From CAXRDE01 sp964229355 (GTDB taxonomy: Bacteria > Cyanobacteriota > Sericytochromatia > UBA7694): DNA of 64,000 nucleotides. Below the pieces are notes generated by a model, which ran no database searches, had not been told where the DNA came from, and saw nothing but the letters and a program-made list of their open reading frames with translations. Location of the stretch: NCBI GenBank assembly GCA_964229355.1, contig CAXRDE010000016.1:186001-250000 (forward strand), given 5' to 3'. The translations under genes and the position numbers were made by a program. Shown one piece after another: positions 17,762 to 25,578 of this stretch. Positions within the stretch are counted from its first letter, which is position 1. Every line of letters starts with the position of its first letter.

Positions 17762-18943
17762 GTGAACCAATTACGTCGTTGTTTTTGCGTGTGTTATGGG
17801 TTGACCCTGTTTTCTCTTTTGTCCTGTGCTTCAGCCCCTCCTGTTACTGAAAAGGCCATAGAACTCAGCGGTCAGGGGACCCCTGCAAACGCAGGCAGCT
17901 CTGATATGGATAACGTTTCGTCCAGAAAAGTCCTTTCTCTTGATTTGTCGACCATTCCAGAGCAATTGATGTTGTCAGGGGGCCCTGTGATCCTGTCTCC
18001 TGAGGTGGTTTATACGGATCAATCCAGAGACGGACAGGTCAATATCTCGGTTGATGATCCTTCGATCCTTTCGCTTAAAGACGGGCGTGTAACCCCCCTT
18101 AAACCGGGTAAGGTCACCTTGTTTTTTTATGCGACCTATGACTCGAATGTACGCAGAAACAAAACCTTAGTCGTTACGACACAGTCTGTGACTGCTGTAG
18201 AGCCACCGACCCGTGCAACCCCTGTACCCCAGACCTCAAGTACAGTCCCTGTGAGCGTCTCTTTAGTGAGCTCACAAGAGCAAAAATTGTATCAGCCTTA
18301 CTTCTTAAAGCATTATGCAGTGGGCATGAAGTGGACGTATGCACTGACCCTCGAAGGGATTACCGTCAGCGCGTATCAGGCCAGTTTACCCGAGACCCTT
18401 AACCTGGGGTGGGGAATGGTGCTGGAAGACTTTGCTGAGAAGGGCTTAGAACTTGCCATTTTTGACTATCTTGATGCCCATGAAGAAGTGGGAACGTACA
18501 CGATTGAAGTTCTTGATGTCTCAGAAGATTCTGTCCTATTGCAGACCGAACTGCAGTCAAATATTCCGGGAATTCCAGGGCAAGCTTTACAACAAAAACG
18601 TTATACCCCCGAGAATATTGCCGAGATTTACGTGGGTGGTGGGATGGTATCTTCTTTGCCGGATCGGCGTCGTACGGTTTTGAATAATCCGCTGACGTTT
18701 CGAGAATCTTATCACACGGGTTCTTCGACCCGTTACCTAACCGATGAAATGAAGACCTCAGCCACTTTGAGCACGAGCTTCAGTGACCGAGAGGAAAGTC
18801 TGACCTGGGTAAACAACCAGGTGGGTCTGGTACGAAAAGAAATGCGTCAATATGGTTCTCAGGGCAATATGCTGGGGGTCCAAACCTATTTGGCTTTACA
18901 ACTCGTGGACTTACAAGGTTTTGAGGAAAAAGAAGGGGATTAA
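17762..18943 (+). CDS. Lipoprotein with a bacterial Ig-like (BIG2) domain
   Basis: Starts at GTG. A hydrophobic leader with Cys residues ends in the lipobox LLSCAS. Residues about 65-140 look like a BIG2-type Ig fold: paired strands, SVDDPSILSLKDGRVTPL and KPGKVTLFFYA are the usual landmarks. A Pro/Thr linker follows (about 145-170), then a 220-residue C-terminal domain with many strands that I do not recognise. BIG2 domains are common in surface proteins that bind carbohydrate or host cells. Its own terminator starts inside the coding region. Anchoring and the Ig domain are likely; the role is unknown. Confidence 0.68.
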   Translation: MNQLRRCFCVCYGLTLFSLLSCASAPPVTEKAIELSGQGTPANAGSSDMDNVSSRKVLSLDLSTIPEQLMLSGGPVILSPEVVYTDQSRDGQVNISVDDPSILSLKDGRVTPLKPGKVTLFFYATYDSNVRRNKTLVVTTQSVTAVEPPTRATPVPQTSSTVPVSVSLVSSQEQKLYQPYFLKHYAVGMKWTYALTLEGITVSAYQASLPETLNLGWGMVLEDFAEKGLELAIFDYLDAHEEVGTYTIEVLDVSEDSVLLQTELQSNIPGIPGQALQQKRYTPENIAEIYVGGGMVSSLPDRRRTVLNNPLTFRESYHTGSSTRYLTDEMKTSATLSTSFSDREESLTWVNNQVGLVRKEMRQYGSQGNMLGVQTYLALQLVDLQGFEEKEGD

Positions 18944-18955
18944 CCCCTTCTTTTT
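18927..18955. terminator. Bidirectional terminator overlapping a stop codon
   Basis: A 12-base-pair stem (AAAAAGAAGGGG with CCCCTTCTTTTT) has the TAA stop of the lipoprotein gene in its loop. A and T runs on either side let it end transcripts from both sides, including the convergent DUF2188 gene that stops at 18964. Confidence 0.8.
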
Positions 18956-18963
18956 AAGTGAGC

Positions 18964-19230
18964 TCAAGGATATAGGGAACTGCCGCAGATTTTACCGGTA
19001 ATATTGTAGACCACTACACGGCTGGGGCGTGATTTTTGCGCCAACTCAATAACCTTTTGTCGGGCCGTAAATTCGTGTTCGCATTCATGAAGTACTTCAT
19101 TGGCTTGTGCGTCAATAACTCGCCAGGCATCATGTCCTTTTACCAGATGGAAAACATGGTAGTTACGGGGGGATGCATGACTAAAAGATGACGGTTTATG
19201 GGGTTGTGATTGGTACCCTGGATTATGCAT
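18964..19230 (-). CDS. Small DUF2188-like protein
   Basis: 88 residues. The second half matches the DUF2188 pattern: FHLVKGHDAWRVIDAQ, then a helix with ARQKVIELAQKS, then SRVVVYNITGKI, where the family usually has a strand ending in a Gly-rich turn. The first 25 residues are polar and probably disordered. DUF2188 proteins are small, widespread and uncharacterised. A ribosome site AAAGGA precedes the ATG. It is the last gene before a shared terminator and probably has its own promoter after the inverted repeat upstream. Confidence 0.65.
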   Translation of the reverse strand: MHNPGYQSQPHKPSSFSHASPRNYHVFHLVKGHDAWRVIDAQANEVLHECEHEFTARQKVIELAQKSRPSRVVVYNITGKICGSSLYP

Positions 19231-19258
19231 GTCTATCCATCCTTTCTATCTCTATCAT

Positions 19259-19302
19259 AAAAGCTGTACCATCAAAAAAGTATGAGATTGGCTACAGCTT
19301 TT
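19259..19302 (-). terminator. Inverted repeat, probable terminator after the UbiA-like gene
   Basis: AAAAGCTGTA (19259-19268) pairs perfectly with TACAGCTTTT (19293-19302) around a 24-base loop, 9 bases past the stop of the prenyltransferase gene. The T-rich arm suits a terminator on the minus strand, but the long loop also allows an operator role for the next gene. Confidence 0.45.
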
Positions 19303-19311
19303 ACTTGATTT

Positions 19312-20181
19312 TTACGCCAGTGAAGTCTTAAAAAACAGCCAGAGAAAACAGAGGTTCAACCCCAGGGCCCAGAGCATATTTAGACGAAAGCTATGGTTGA
19401 AATTTGCCTGGGCGCTGTCTTTGCACACTTCTCGGTGCCAAAATATTAGGTAAAGCAAGGCGGGTAGCATGCACACGGTCAGCGTCAGCGCGTGACCCAT
19501 ATCCTGGCTGAAGTAACAGGATCCCAGGGCCGCAAGCAGCAGGATTTCTGAAAAAAGAAAGGTGCCGCGATACCCCAGTTGACGGCTCAGGGTTAAATCT
19601 CCCCGTTGGGCGTCTGCGTCATGCTGAAAAATTTGGCTGAGCGGATAAGCTGAGCCCACCAGTAAGCTGCTGGTTATGGCTGCACCTATTGTGGCGGGTT
19701 GGAAAAAATTGGGTGCTGAAGGCTGTAAACCCAGGGAGATACAATAGAAAGTAAAGGCCCCTTGCAGACAACTCACCAACCCAAAGCTGAGAAGAGGATA
19801 TTGCTTGAGGCGGGGCCACGGCGCGCTGTATAAACGTGACATCAGGATCAAAAAGCCCACACCCAAACCTAGCGAAAGATTAAGATACAGGCTCCATACC
19901 AGGGCCAAAAGGTCCATGAAACCCGTTAAGGGGGCCAACAAAGCCGGCGGTGTGGGCGGGTTTGCTAAACCGCCAATGGGTTCTGTATCTTGATCAATGG
20001 CACTGTTATAACCATTGCTGGCGGGGTATAACAGCCCGTGAAAAATAATGAAAACCGCCACGCTTTGCCAGAGATCAGGCCGAGGGGTGAGTACCAAAGC
20101 CCAGAAAAAAAGAGGCATCAAAAACAGCGAAAACGGAAATCGCAAAAGGATCAGCGTGGACTTTATTGCGGGTGTAAACAT
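19312..20181 (-). CDS. UbiA-family prenyltransferase-like membrane protein
   Basis: 289 residues with about eight or nine TM segments. The first Asp-rich motif of the UbiA superfamily is seen as SNGYNSAIDQDTEPIGG and the second region as DADAQRGDLTLSRQLG, both in cytoplasmic loops as expected. UbiA enzymes move isoprenyl chains onto aromatic or other acceptors (quinones, haem, chlorophyll, phospholipids). The menG/ubiE gene 0.7 kb away hints at quinone synthesis, but this sequence is not a clear MenA or UbiA and the substrate is unknown. The start is only 15 bases from a divergent gene's start. Confidence 0.72.
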   Translation of the reverse strand: MFTPAIKSTLILLRFPFSLFLMPLFFWALVLTPRPDLWQSVAVFIIFHGLLYPASNGYNSAIDQDTEPIGGLANPPTPPALLAPLTGFMDLLALVWSLYLNLSLGLGVGFLILMSRLYSAPWPRLKQYPLLSFGLVSCLQGAFTFYCISLGLQPSAPNFFQPATIGAAITSSLLVGSAYPLSQIFQHDADAQRGDLTLSRQLGYRGTFLFSEILLLAALGSCYFSQDMGHALTLTVCMLPALLYLIFWHREVCKDSAQANFNHSFRLNMLWALGLNLCFLWLFFKTSLA

Positions 20182-20189
20182 GTTAATCT
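20181..20189 (+). promoter_or_regulatory. Extended -10-like element before the zinc-ribbon gene
   Basis: TGTTAATCT fits TGnTATAAT at seven of nine positions and ends 7 bases before ATG 20197, so the mRNA would be leaderless or nearly so. Confidence 0.3.
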
Positions 20190-20196
20190 AGAGCAT

Positions 20197-20571
20197 ATGG
20201 CATATTTTATGGAATGTCCACACTGTCAGGCGGCAATGCCAAGAGCCAATGCCGCTTGTTCGCATTGTGGTTTGAGCTTTGAAGAGGCAATGCGCCGCAG
20301 TGATTTGCCAGAGGCAGAGCGCCCTCCGGCGGCGCTTTACATCCCCGCGGAGTCGCCTGGTGCCCTTCGCGACGACCAGAAGTTTTGGATTGGACTCTGG
20401 TTTTGTATTTCAGCATTGACTCTGGCACTGGGCAATTGGCTGTCGGGATGCTTATTTTTGATGGTTATGCTTGGCGTTACCCCCGCGATAAGACTGCAGG
20501 TGCCGTTGTCTCATCGCCTTTACCAGGGGGGATTGCTCCTGCTTGCTGTAGCAGGGTGCTTATGCCTCTAA
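20197..20571 (+). CDS. Zinc-ribbon membrane protein
   Basis: Begins with a two-CxxC zinc ribbon (MECPHCQAAMPRANAACSHCG, Cys at residues 7, 10, 22 and 25), continues with a polar segment, and ends with two hydrophobic spans (about 65-85 and 100-122). Such short proteins (124 residues) with an N-terminal ribbon and TM helices are widespread and of unknown function. I chose ATG 20197; the ATG at 20209 would remove MAYF only. The start lies 15 bases from the divergent UbiA-like gene and the end overlaps the next convergent gene by 12 bases. Confidence 0.6.
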   Translation: MAYFMECPHCQAAMPRANAACSHCGLSFEEAMRRSDLPEAERPPAALYIPAESPGALRDDQKFWIGLWFCISALTLALGNWLSGCLFLMVMLGVTPAIRLQVPLSHRLYQGGLLLLAVAGCLCL

Positions 20572-20880
20572 ATCGTCGCTTGCCAGCAAGAAGAGGGCAA
20601 CGGTTTTTTCGACGAGATCCTGAATATCGCTAAAGCCCTCGGGAGCCTCTTCCAGTAAAGCCCCCGCTTGACGTTCGATATCAATGGCAGAAGGCATAAT
20701 TTGAGATAACATCTCTGGGGTGGGGCCCCGTCCTTTTTTGAGCACAGGCAGTAAGAGATACTGGGCACAAAAGTCAAGACGTGTACGTTGCTCTAAGTCC
20801 CACCACTTTGACGGCGCTTGTTTTGCCATGGCTTGAAAAGAAGTGAGCAGAGGGTGGCGGGGTTTGCGTAAGTTTTTCAT
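20560..20880 (-). CDS. Hypothetical protein
   Basis: 106 residues, mostly helical, basic at the N terminus (MKNLRKPRHP) and acidic at the C terminus. No family recognised, no signal peptide, no TM segment. Its ATG overlaps the stop of the menG/ubiE gene (4 bases), so it is translated with the methyltransferase and may serve the same pathway. It contains one Cys and a WWDLEQRTRLD segment. A real gene is likely because of the tight coupling and full codon frame. Confidence 0.55.
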   Translation of the reverse strand: MKNLRKPRHPLLTSFQAMAKQAPSKWWDLEQRTRLDFCAQYLLLPVLKKGRGPTPEMLSQIMPSAIDIERQAGALLEEAPEGFSDIQDLVEKTVALFLLASDDLEA

Positions 20881-21602
20881 GGGTGGGGTTTGACACCCAG
20901 GTAAATGGTGGCAATGCCGCCGGTCAGGGGAATGGCTTGCGCCTGGGTAAAGCCCGCCTCGATCATCAAATCACAAAAGTCCTGACCGTAGGGAAAGGTC
21001 TCAATGGTTTGGTTTAAATAGCGGTAGGCGTAGCTGTCGCCAGAGAGTGCAGCACCGATTTGGGGCAAGACGTGCCGCAGATAAAACAGGTAGCCTTGTT
21101 TAAAAACGGGAATTTCAGGGGTGGAGAACTCCAGCACAAGCGCGTGTCCACCGGGGTTGAGGACACGGTGCATTTCTTTGAGGGTTGTCGACACATTGGG
21201 TACATTGCGAATGCCAAAGGAAATGGTGACGGCATCGTAGAGACCATCTTCAACGGGAATCGCCATTGCGTCGCCGGTTTTGAGCTGGATCTTATGGGTG
21301 AGCTTTTGTGCCTTTATCTTTTCTCTGCCGATCTCCAGCATTTTTTCAGAGAGGTCCATACCGGTAATGTTCTCAATGTCCGCATTGCTGTGAGCAAAGG
21401 TTAAGGGGACATCAGCGGTGCCGGTAGCCAAATCGAGTACATTGAGGTGGGCACGAAGCGGTAGAAGGTTGGCCATATGTTCGCGCCAGCCGCGGTCAAT
21501 GCCCATAGAAAGGACGCGATTGAGAAAATCGTAGCGCCAGGCAATGCGGTCAAACATTTGCCAGACATCTTGACGAGGGGGTTCTTGTGTTTGTTTTTGC
21601 AT
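20877..21602 (-). CDS. menG: Demethylmenaquinone/ubiquinone C-methyltransferase
   Basis: SAM-dependent methyltransferase for the last or a late step of menaquinone (MenG) or ubiquinone (UbiE) synthesis. The N-terminal family motif VWQMFDRIAWRYDFLN is followed by SAM motif I VLDLATGTADVP, motif II TGMDLSEKMLEIG, YDAVTISFGIRNV and HRVLNPGGHALVLEFS, and the C-terminal family block GGIATIYLGVKP. I chose the ATG at 21602 because the conserved region starts soon after it; the frame is open to 21671, where the start would fall inside the divergent promoter. Its stop overlaps the following gene. Menaquinone is my guess, based on the general lineage. Confidence 0.88.
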   Translation of the reverse strand: MQKQTQEPPRQDVWQMFDRIAWRYDFLNRVLSMGIDRGWREHMANLLPLRAHLNVLDLATGTADVPLTFAHSNADIENITGMDLSEKMLEIGREKIKAQKLTHKIQLKTGDAMAIPVEDGLYDAVTISFGIRNVPNVSTTLKEMHRVLNPGGHALVLEFSTPEIPVFKQGYLFYLRHVLPQIGAALSGDSYAYRYLNQTIETFPYGQDFCDLMIEAGFTQAQAIPLTGGIATIYLGVKPHP

Positions 21603-21670
21603 ATGTCTATTATGCGCAAGAATGAGGTTGTCGCCAAGGGATTGGCGTTCAGGTTTTGGGTTTGCCTTCA

Positions 21671-21679
21671 TGTTATACT
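21671..21679 (+). promoter_or_regulatory. Extended -10 promoter of a probable leaderless transcript
   Basis: TGTTATACT matches TGnTATAAT at eight of nine positions. The expected start of transcription, about 7 bases downstream, is the ATG at 21686 itself. Confidence 0.45.
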
Positions 21680-21685
21680 CTGATT

Positions 21686-21892
21686 ATGTCTACATCACAA
21701 GAGTTTGATCCACAACCTCAATTGTTAAAAGGTTTTCGCCTTTCGGGGCAGCGGGCTGAAAAAGAGCTGATTGCCCCGGCGATACCTGAGCCCTTGCTTG
21801 ACCCTGAAGAGCTCCCTGAAGAATTGGGGGCCGAATACAATGCCCGCAATCAAGAGAATATCTTAACCTTTAAGCGTCCTGAAAAGAGGTAA
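21686..21892 (+). CDS. Small acidic hypothetical protein
   Basis: 68 residues, acidic and Pro/Glu-rich in the middle (EELPEELGAEYNARNQEN), basic at the end (FKRPEKR). It has no hydrophobic segment and probably little fixed structure. No ribosome site precedes the ATG, but an extended -10 places the transcript start at the ATG, so it may be leaderless. A lipoprotein gene follows after 4 bases with a good ribosome site inside this gene's end (AAGAGG), so this ORF may act partly as a leader for the genes behind it. Confidence 0.5.
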   Translation: MSTSQEFDPQPQLLKGFRLSGQRAEKELIAPAIPEPLLDPEELPEELGAEYNARNQENILTFKRPEKR

Positions 21893-21896
21893 GCCC

Positions 21897-22403
21897 ATGA
21901 ATGCTTTTATCCAAAATACCCGTCTGCGGCTGGTCGGAGCGCTGTGCTGTACCAGCTTGCTGCTGACCGCTTGTTATGACGCATCAGATTCTGTGGCGGA
22001 TTCCAAAGCAGCGGTGGCGTTAGCCCAACGTTTTCTCACAGGTCTAGACACCGGAAAAAGCGATGACTTAATTGCTATCTCTACGGTGCCCTTTTGGGGA
22101 GATGGGGAGCTTTTGCTGGAACAGGCGGAATTTGAAAAAGAAGTTCGCTCAGAGGCTGCCCGCGCGGGTCACCGTATGACCGCTTTTCGCGCCAGCCATG
22201 TGGTGCCTTTTGCAGAAATGGAGGCCTTAGATGCGGAAATTTACCATAAGCTTGGGGAGAAAATGGCCACTGAAGGGCTTTATGCTGTTTTTCTCGCTGT
22301 GGAGTCTAAGGGGATTTCAAATCGTGTAAACGCAGAAAGCCTTTTGGTGCTCGTGCGCAAAAGCCCTGCAGGAGAATGGCGTGTTGTAGGGATTGACGAT
22401 TAG
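21897..22403 (+). CDS. Hypothetical lipoprotein
   Basis: 168 residues with a signal peptide ending in the lipobox LLLTAC at about residue 26. The mature part resembles the small alpha+beta domains of the SnoaL/NTF2-like or DUF4878 type: an initial helix with AVALAQRFLTGLDTGKSDDLIAIS, then strands and a final WRVVGIDD. That is a pattern-based guess. It lies between a small acidic ORF and the HIT gene, all on the same strand with gaps of about 10 bases or less, so probably one transcript. Confidence 0.6.
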   Translation: MNAFIQNTRLRLVGALCCTSLLLTACYDASDSVADSKAAVALAQRFLTGLDTGKSDDLIAISTVPFWGDGELLLEQAEFEKEVRSEAARAGHRMTAFRASHVVPFAEMEALDAEIYHKLGEKMATEGLYAVFLAVESKGISNRVNAESLLVLVRKSPAGEWRVVGIDD

Positions 22404-22413
22404 GAGTAAAACC

Positions 22414-22758
22414 ATGGAAATAACGCTTTTTGATAAAATTCTGGCAGGGGAAATTCCCGCCAAGGTGGTCTATGAAGATGAGCATGTCCTGGCTTTTCAT
22501 GATATCGCCCCCCAGGCCCCTGTGCATGTGTTGGTGATCCCTAAGCACAAGATGGTGCGTTTTCAGCACTTGCCTGAACATGATGTGCAGCAGGTGGGCT
22601 TATTGTTTCAGACCGCTGCCAGGGTCGCCCGCCAACTGGGCTTAGAAGAGAATGGCTACCGTGTGGTCATCAACAATGGTGCTTACGGTCAGCAGACCGT
22701 AGAGTACATCCATCTGCATTTGCTCGGCGAGCGTCAAATGCAATGGCCTCCAGGCTAA
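22414..22758 (+). CDS. HIT-family nucleotide phosphoramidase with altered HIT triad
   Basis: HINT-type histidine-triad protein acting on nucleoside phosphoramidates or AMP-lysine. Typical blocks are TLFDKILAGEIPAKVVYEDE, LAFHDIAPQAPVHVLVIPK and GYRVVINNGAYGQQTV. The triad itself reads YIHLHLLGER where the family has HVHLHLLGGR: the first His is Tyr and one Gly is Glu, while the nucleophile and the third His remain. A ribosome site TAGGAG precedes ATG 22414; 114 residues is the usual size. The downstream gene's first possible ATG lies inside this gene. Confidence 0.88.
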   Translation: MEITLFDKILAGEIPAKVVYEDEHVLAFHDIAPQAPVHVLVIPKHKMVRFQHLPEHDVQQVGLLFQTAARVARQLGLEENGYRVVINNGAYGQQTVEYIHLHLLGERQMQWPPG

Positions 22759-22778
22759 AGGTATTTAAAGAGATTACC

Positions 22779-23723
22779 GTGAATTTTCAAGCCTATCTGG
22801 CCTCACAACAGCAGCGCTTTGCTCACCTGGACCCGGTGGACCGTCCCTTTGCTTATCTTCAGCCCCATGCTTCCCCCGGTGTTTTGCTGTTGCATGGGTC
22901 TGCGGCGAGCCCTTGCAATCAGCGTGATCTGGCACAACTTTTGTTTGCTCAGGGTTACCATGTGTACGCACCGCTCTTGGCGGGTCATGACCATTTAGAG
23001 GCGCTCTATCAGGGGAAAACCTCCTGGCAAACGTGTTTGGCACAAGCCTTACAGGATGCAGACCACTTTGCTTCAGTGTGTACCTCGCTTCATGGTTTGG
23101 GCTCCTCTTATGGGGGAACCCTGGTCTATTTACTGGGAATAGAGCGTCCACTCACCAGCGTGATTGCGCTTTCTGCTCCTGTTATCGCCGACGACGGATG
23201 GTTTCCTCGGGATCCCTGGGGCCAGCAAATCAAAGGTGCAATCACCGCTGTCGATAGGCATCTCCGTGACTTTGGTCGTCCTCTGGCCGTGGCCCATGCC
23301 ATTGATGATGAACTGGTTAAGGTGGCCAACGCTTACTATGCCTTTGAAACCGTGGCCTCCACCCGTAAAAAAATGCTTTTGTACGCCGGCGTGGGCCATG
23401 GCTTAGGGTTTGTGCAAAACACCCCCGAGTTGGCTGCCGATCTTCATCAATTTATGCAGTACACCCAGTCTCCCCGCCAGGTTTCACTTACGTTTCAAGA
23501 TGAAAATTACCAACAATTGGCGGTGGCCGGCAGTTTTAATCAGTGGCGTGCTCATCCGTGTTACCGTACCCTTGAGGGTTGGCGGTGGGAGATGGCTTTG
23601 CCCCCTGGAAAATACGCCTATAAGCTGGTGATCAATGGACAACACTGGATATTAGATCCCGATGCGCCCCGATGGCCTGCGCCCCATGGCGAGGAAAATT
23701 CTTTGCTGGAAGTGAGCCCCTAG
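22779..23723 (+). CDS. Alpha/beta-hydrolase (esterase-like) fused to an AMPK/CBM48-type glycogen-binding domain
   Basis: Residues about 20-235 form an alpha/beta-hydrolase of the monoacylglycerol lipase/carboxylesterase type: GVLLLHGSAASPCN (oxyanion region), nucleophile Ser in GLGSSYGGTLVY, Asp in AHAIDDELV and His in GVGHGLGF. The last 80 residues look like a CBM48/AMPK glycogen-binding module: LAVAGSFNQWRAHP, then WRWEMALPPGKYAYKLVING and WILDPDAPRW. Such modules normally sit on glycogen or starch enzymes, so the pairing is unusual. I chose GTG 22779, preceded by AAAGAG; ATG 22743, within the HIT gene, is the alternative. No signal peptide. The end overlaps lipB by 4 bases (convergent). 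Confidence 0.75.
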   Translation: MNFQAYLASQQQRFAHLDPVDRPFAYLQPHASPGVLLLHGSAASPCNQRDLAQLLFAQGYHVYAPLLAGHDHLEALYQGKTSWQTCLAQALQDADHFASVCTSLHGLGSSYGGTLVYLLGIERPLTSVIALSAPVIADDGWFPRDPWGQQIKGAITAVDRHLRDFGRPLAVAHAIDDELVKVANAYYAFETVASTRKKMLLYAGVGHGLGFVQNTPELAADLHQFMQYTQSPRQVSLTFQDENYQQLAVAGSFNQWRAHPCYRTLEGWRWEMALPPGKYAYKLVINGQHWILDPDAPRWPAPHGEENSLLEVSP

Positions 23724-24340
23724 GCTTCCCACCATTTTTTAAGGTGCTCAATACAGCGATGCTTCAAGAGATGGGGATCTGGAAGGGGACGTTGTGGGCC
23801 ACTCTCTCGGGCGAGACTGGTGACCCATTGGGCATCGAACCCACAGGGAGCGATATGCTGGCTGAGCGCCAGGGTATTGGAGACATTTAAGGCCATACCA
23901 TGCCAGGTGACCCAGCGGCGTATGGCAATGCCAATGGCGGCTACTTTTTTTTCTGAAATCCAGACCCCTGTATTGCGCGCATCTCGGGTGGCCGGGTAGC
24001 CAAAATCTGTCAGGGTATCAATCATGACCTGCTCCAACCCGGTTAAAAAGCCACGAATATCTCGCCGCTCCTGTTCGAGCTTAAAAATAGGATAAAACAC
24101 CCATTGGCCAGGCTCATGAAAAGTGATACTGCCTCCCCGTTCGATGGGAATAACGGGGGCTGTGGCGGTGTTTAACAGATGCTCAGCTTGAAAAGCGCGG
24201 CCGGTAGTATAGACTTCAGGATGTTGCACGATAAGCAGCTGATCGGAAATGCGATCTTCTGCCCGTTGCTGGAGCAAATCACGCTGAAGCGCCCAGGTCT
24301 TCTCAAAGTCTTGAAGACCCAGGTCGCGAACGTTAATCAT
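23720..24340 (-). CDS. lipB: Octanoyltransferase LipB
   Basis: Transfers octanoate from acyl carrier protein to lipoyl domains. Visible are LLIVQHPEVYTTGR, the substrate loop IERGGSITFHEPGQWVFYPI, the catalytic Lys in KKVAAIGIAIRRW and the catalytic Cys in HIAPCGF. Length (206 residues) is normal. In the loop the usual HGPGQ is HEPGQ, a small departure. It is the last gene of rne-lipA-E2-lipB, 5 bases after the E2 gene, which fits, since E2 is the protein it modifies. Confidence 0.93.
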   Translation of the reverse strand: MINVRDLGLQDFEKTWALQRDLLQQRAEDRISDQLLIVQHPEVYTTGRAFQAEHLLNTATAPVIPIERGGSITFHEPGQWVFYPIFKLEQERRDIRGFLTGLEQVMIDTLTDFGYPATRDARNTGVWISEKKVAAIGIAIRRWVTWHGMALNVSNTLALSQHIAPCGFDAQWVTSLARESGPQRPLPDPHLLKHRCIEHLKKWWEA

Positions 24341-24345
24341 GGCGC

Positions 24346-25578
24346 TTAGGTTTCTAGCAAGAGCCGCTGTGGGTTTTGCAATAGGTGAATCACGTGATTA
24401 CTGAAGCGTGCGCCGTCAGCGCCGTCCACCACGCGATGATCGAATGACAGACAGATATTACAGGCCCAGCGAATGGCAATCTCGCCTTCATGGACCATGG
24501 GCTTCTGATAAATTTTATTGACGCCCATAATGCCCACTTCAGGGTGATTAATAATGGGAGAGCACTGGGTGCCCCCGATGGCGCCAATGTTGGTAATGGT
24601 AAAGGTGCCACCCCGCATTTCTGCGCCACTGGCTTTACCTTCTCTTACCCGCTCTGCCAGTCGCTGAATTTCTTGAGAAAGTTCAATAATGCTCAGCCGA
24701 TCGGCATGATGAATTACAGGCACAAAAAGACCGTTAGGAGAATCGGTGGCAAAGCCAATATGGTAATCCTTTTTGAGTACGATTTCCTGGGCTTCATCAT
24801 CTAAAGAGGCGTTTAAGGTGGGATAGGCTTTTAGGCCTGAAATGACCGCTTTAATGATGAAAGGCAGGTAGGTCAGCTTAATCCCTTCTGCCTTGAGTTC
24901 TGCCGCCAGGTTCTGACGGAAATGCACCAGTTCGGTGAGATCAGCTTCGTCCCCGTAGAAAAAGTCGGGGGCGGTGAACTTGGCTTTGACCATCTGATCG
25001 GCAATCTTACGGCGTATGCCCCGTAGGGGTATACGTTCTTCGTTTGCCGCGGCTTGCGCTGGAGCGACGGTTGGCTCAGGTTGTGCTTGTGGTGCTTCAG
25101 GGGCTTTGGCGGGGCTGAGTTGCTCAATGTCTTCCCGGAGAATACGTCCATAGGGACCACTGCCCTGCACCTGGTGCAAATCGATGCCTTTTTCTAGAGC
25201 CAGGCGGCGCACTGAGGGGGTTGCCAGGATATCTGTACGCGAGCGCTCGGGCGTTTGATGACCGGGAGCGACCGATTGTTGTTGTGCTGGGGCCTCATCG
25301 TGAGATACAGCGGGCGCCTGCGGGGCGGACGCAGGGGCGTCGTTTTCGCTTTGAATGCGGGCCACGATGCCGCCAACGGGTACCAGATCACCCTCTGCAA
25401 AGAGAAGTTCCTGGACAACCCCTGTGGCGGGAGCTGGAATCTCCACAGAAGCTTTATCGGTGAGCACTTCCAGGAGCGGAGCGTCCTGGTGAATGGTGTC
25501 GCCTTTTTGGACGGACCATTTGACGATTTCGCCCTCGGCAATGCCTTCTCCGATATCAGGTAATTTTACATCAATCAT
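24346..25578 (-). CDS. Dihydrolipoamide acyltransferase (E2) of a 2-oxoacid dehydrogenase
   Basis: Core enzyme of a pyruvate or branched-chain 2-oxoacid dehydrogenase. Domains in order: one lipoyl domain (1-78) with the lipoylated Lys near 42 in LTDKASVEIPAP, a Pro/Ala linker, the E3/E1-binding domain (about 115-150; ATPSVRRLALEKGIDL, GSGPYGRILREDI), a second linker, and the catalytic domain (from about 190) ending with LSFDHRVVDGADGARF, which holds the active-site His. E1 and E3 genes are not in the window. The start overlaps the lipA stop by 4 bases and lipB follows, an arrangement that couples the substrate to its lipoylation enzymes. Confidence 0.93.
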   Translation of the reverse strand: MIDVKLPDIGEGIAEGEIVKWSVQKGDTIHQDAPLLEVLTDKASVEIPAPATGVVQELLFAEGDLVPVGGIVARIQSENDAPASAPQAPAVSHDEAPAQQQSVAPGHQTPERSRTDILATPSVRRLALEKGIDLHQVQGSGPYGRILREDIEQLSPAKAPEAPQAQPEPTVAPAQAAANEERIPLRGIRRKIADQMVKAKFTAPDFFYGDEADLTELVHFRQNLAAELKAEGIKLTYLPFIIKAVISGLKAYPTLNASLDDEAQEIVLKKDYHIGFATDSPNGLFVPVIHHADRLSIIELSQEIQRLAERVREGKASGAEMRGGTFTITNIGAIGGTQCSPIINHPEVGIMGVNKIYQKPMVHEGEIAIRWACNICLSFDHRVVDGADGARFSNHVIHLLQNPQRLLLET

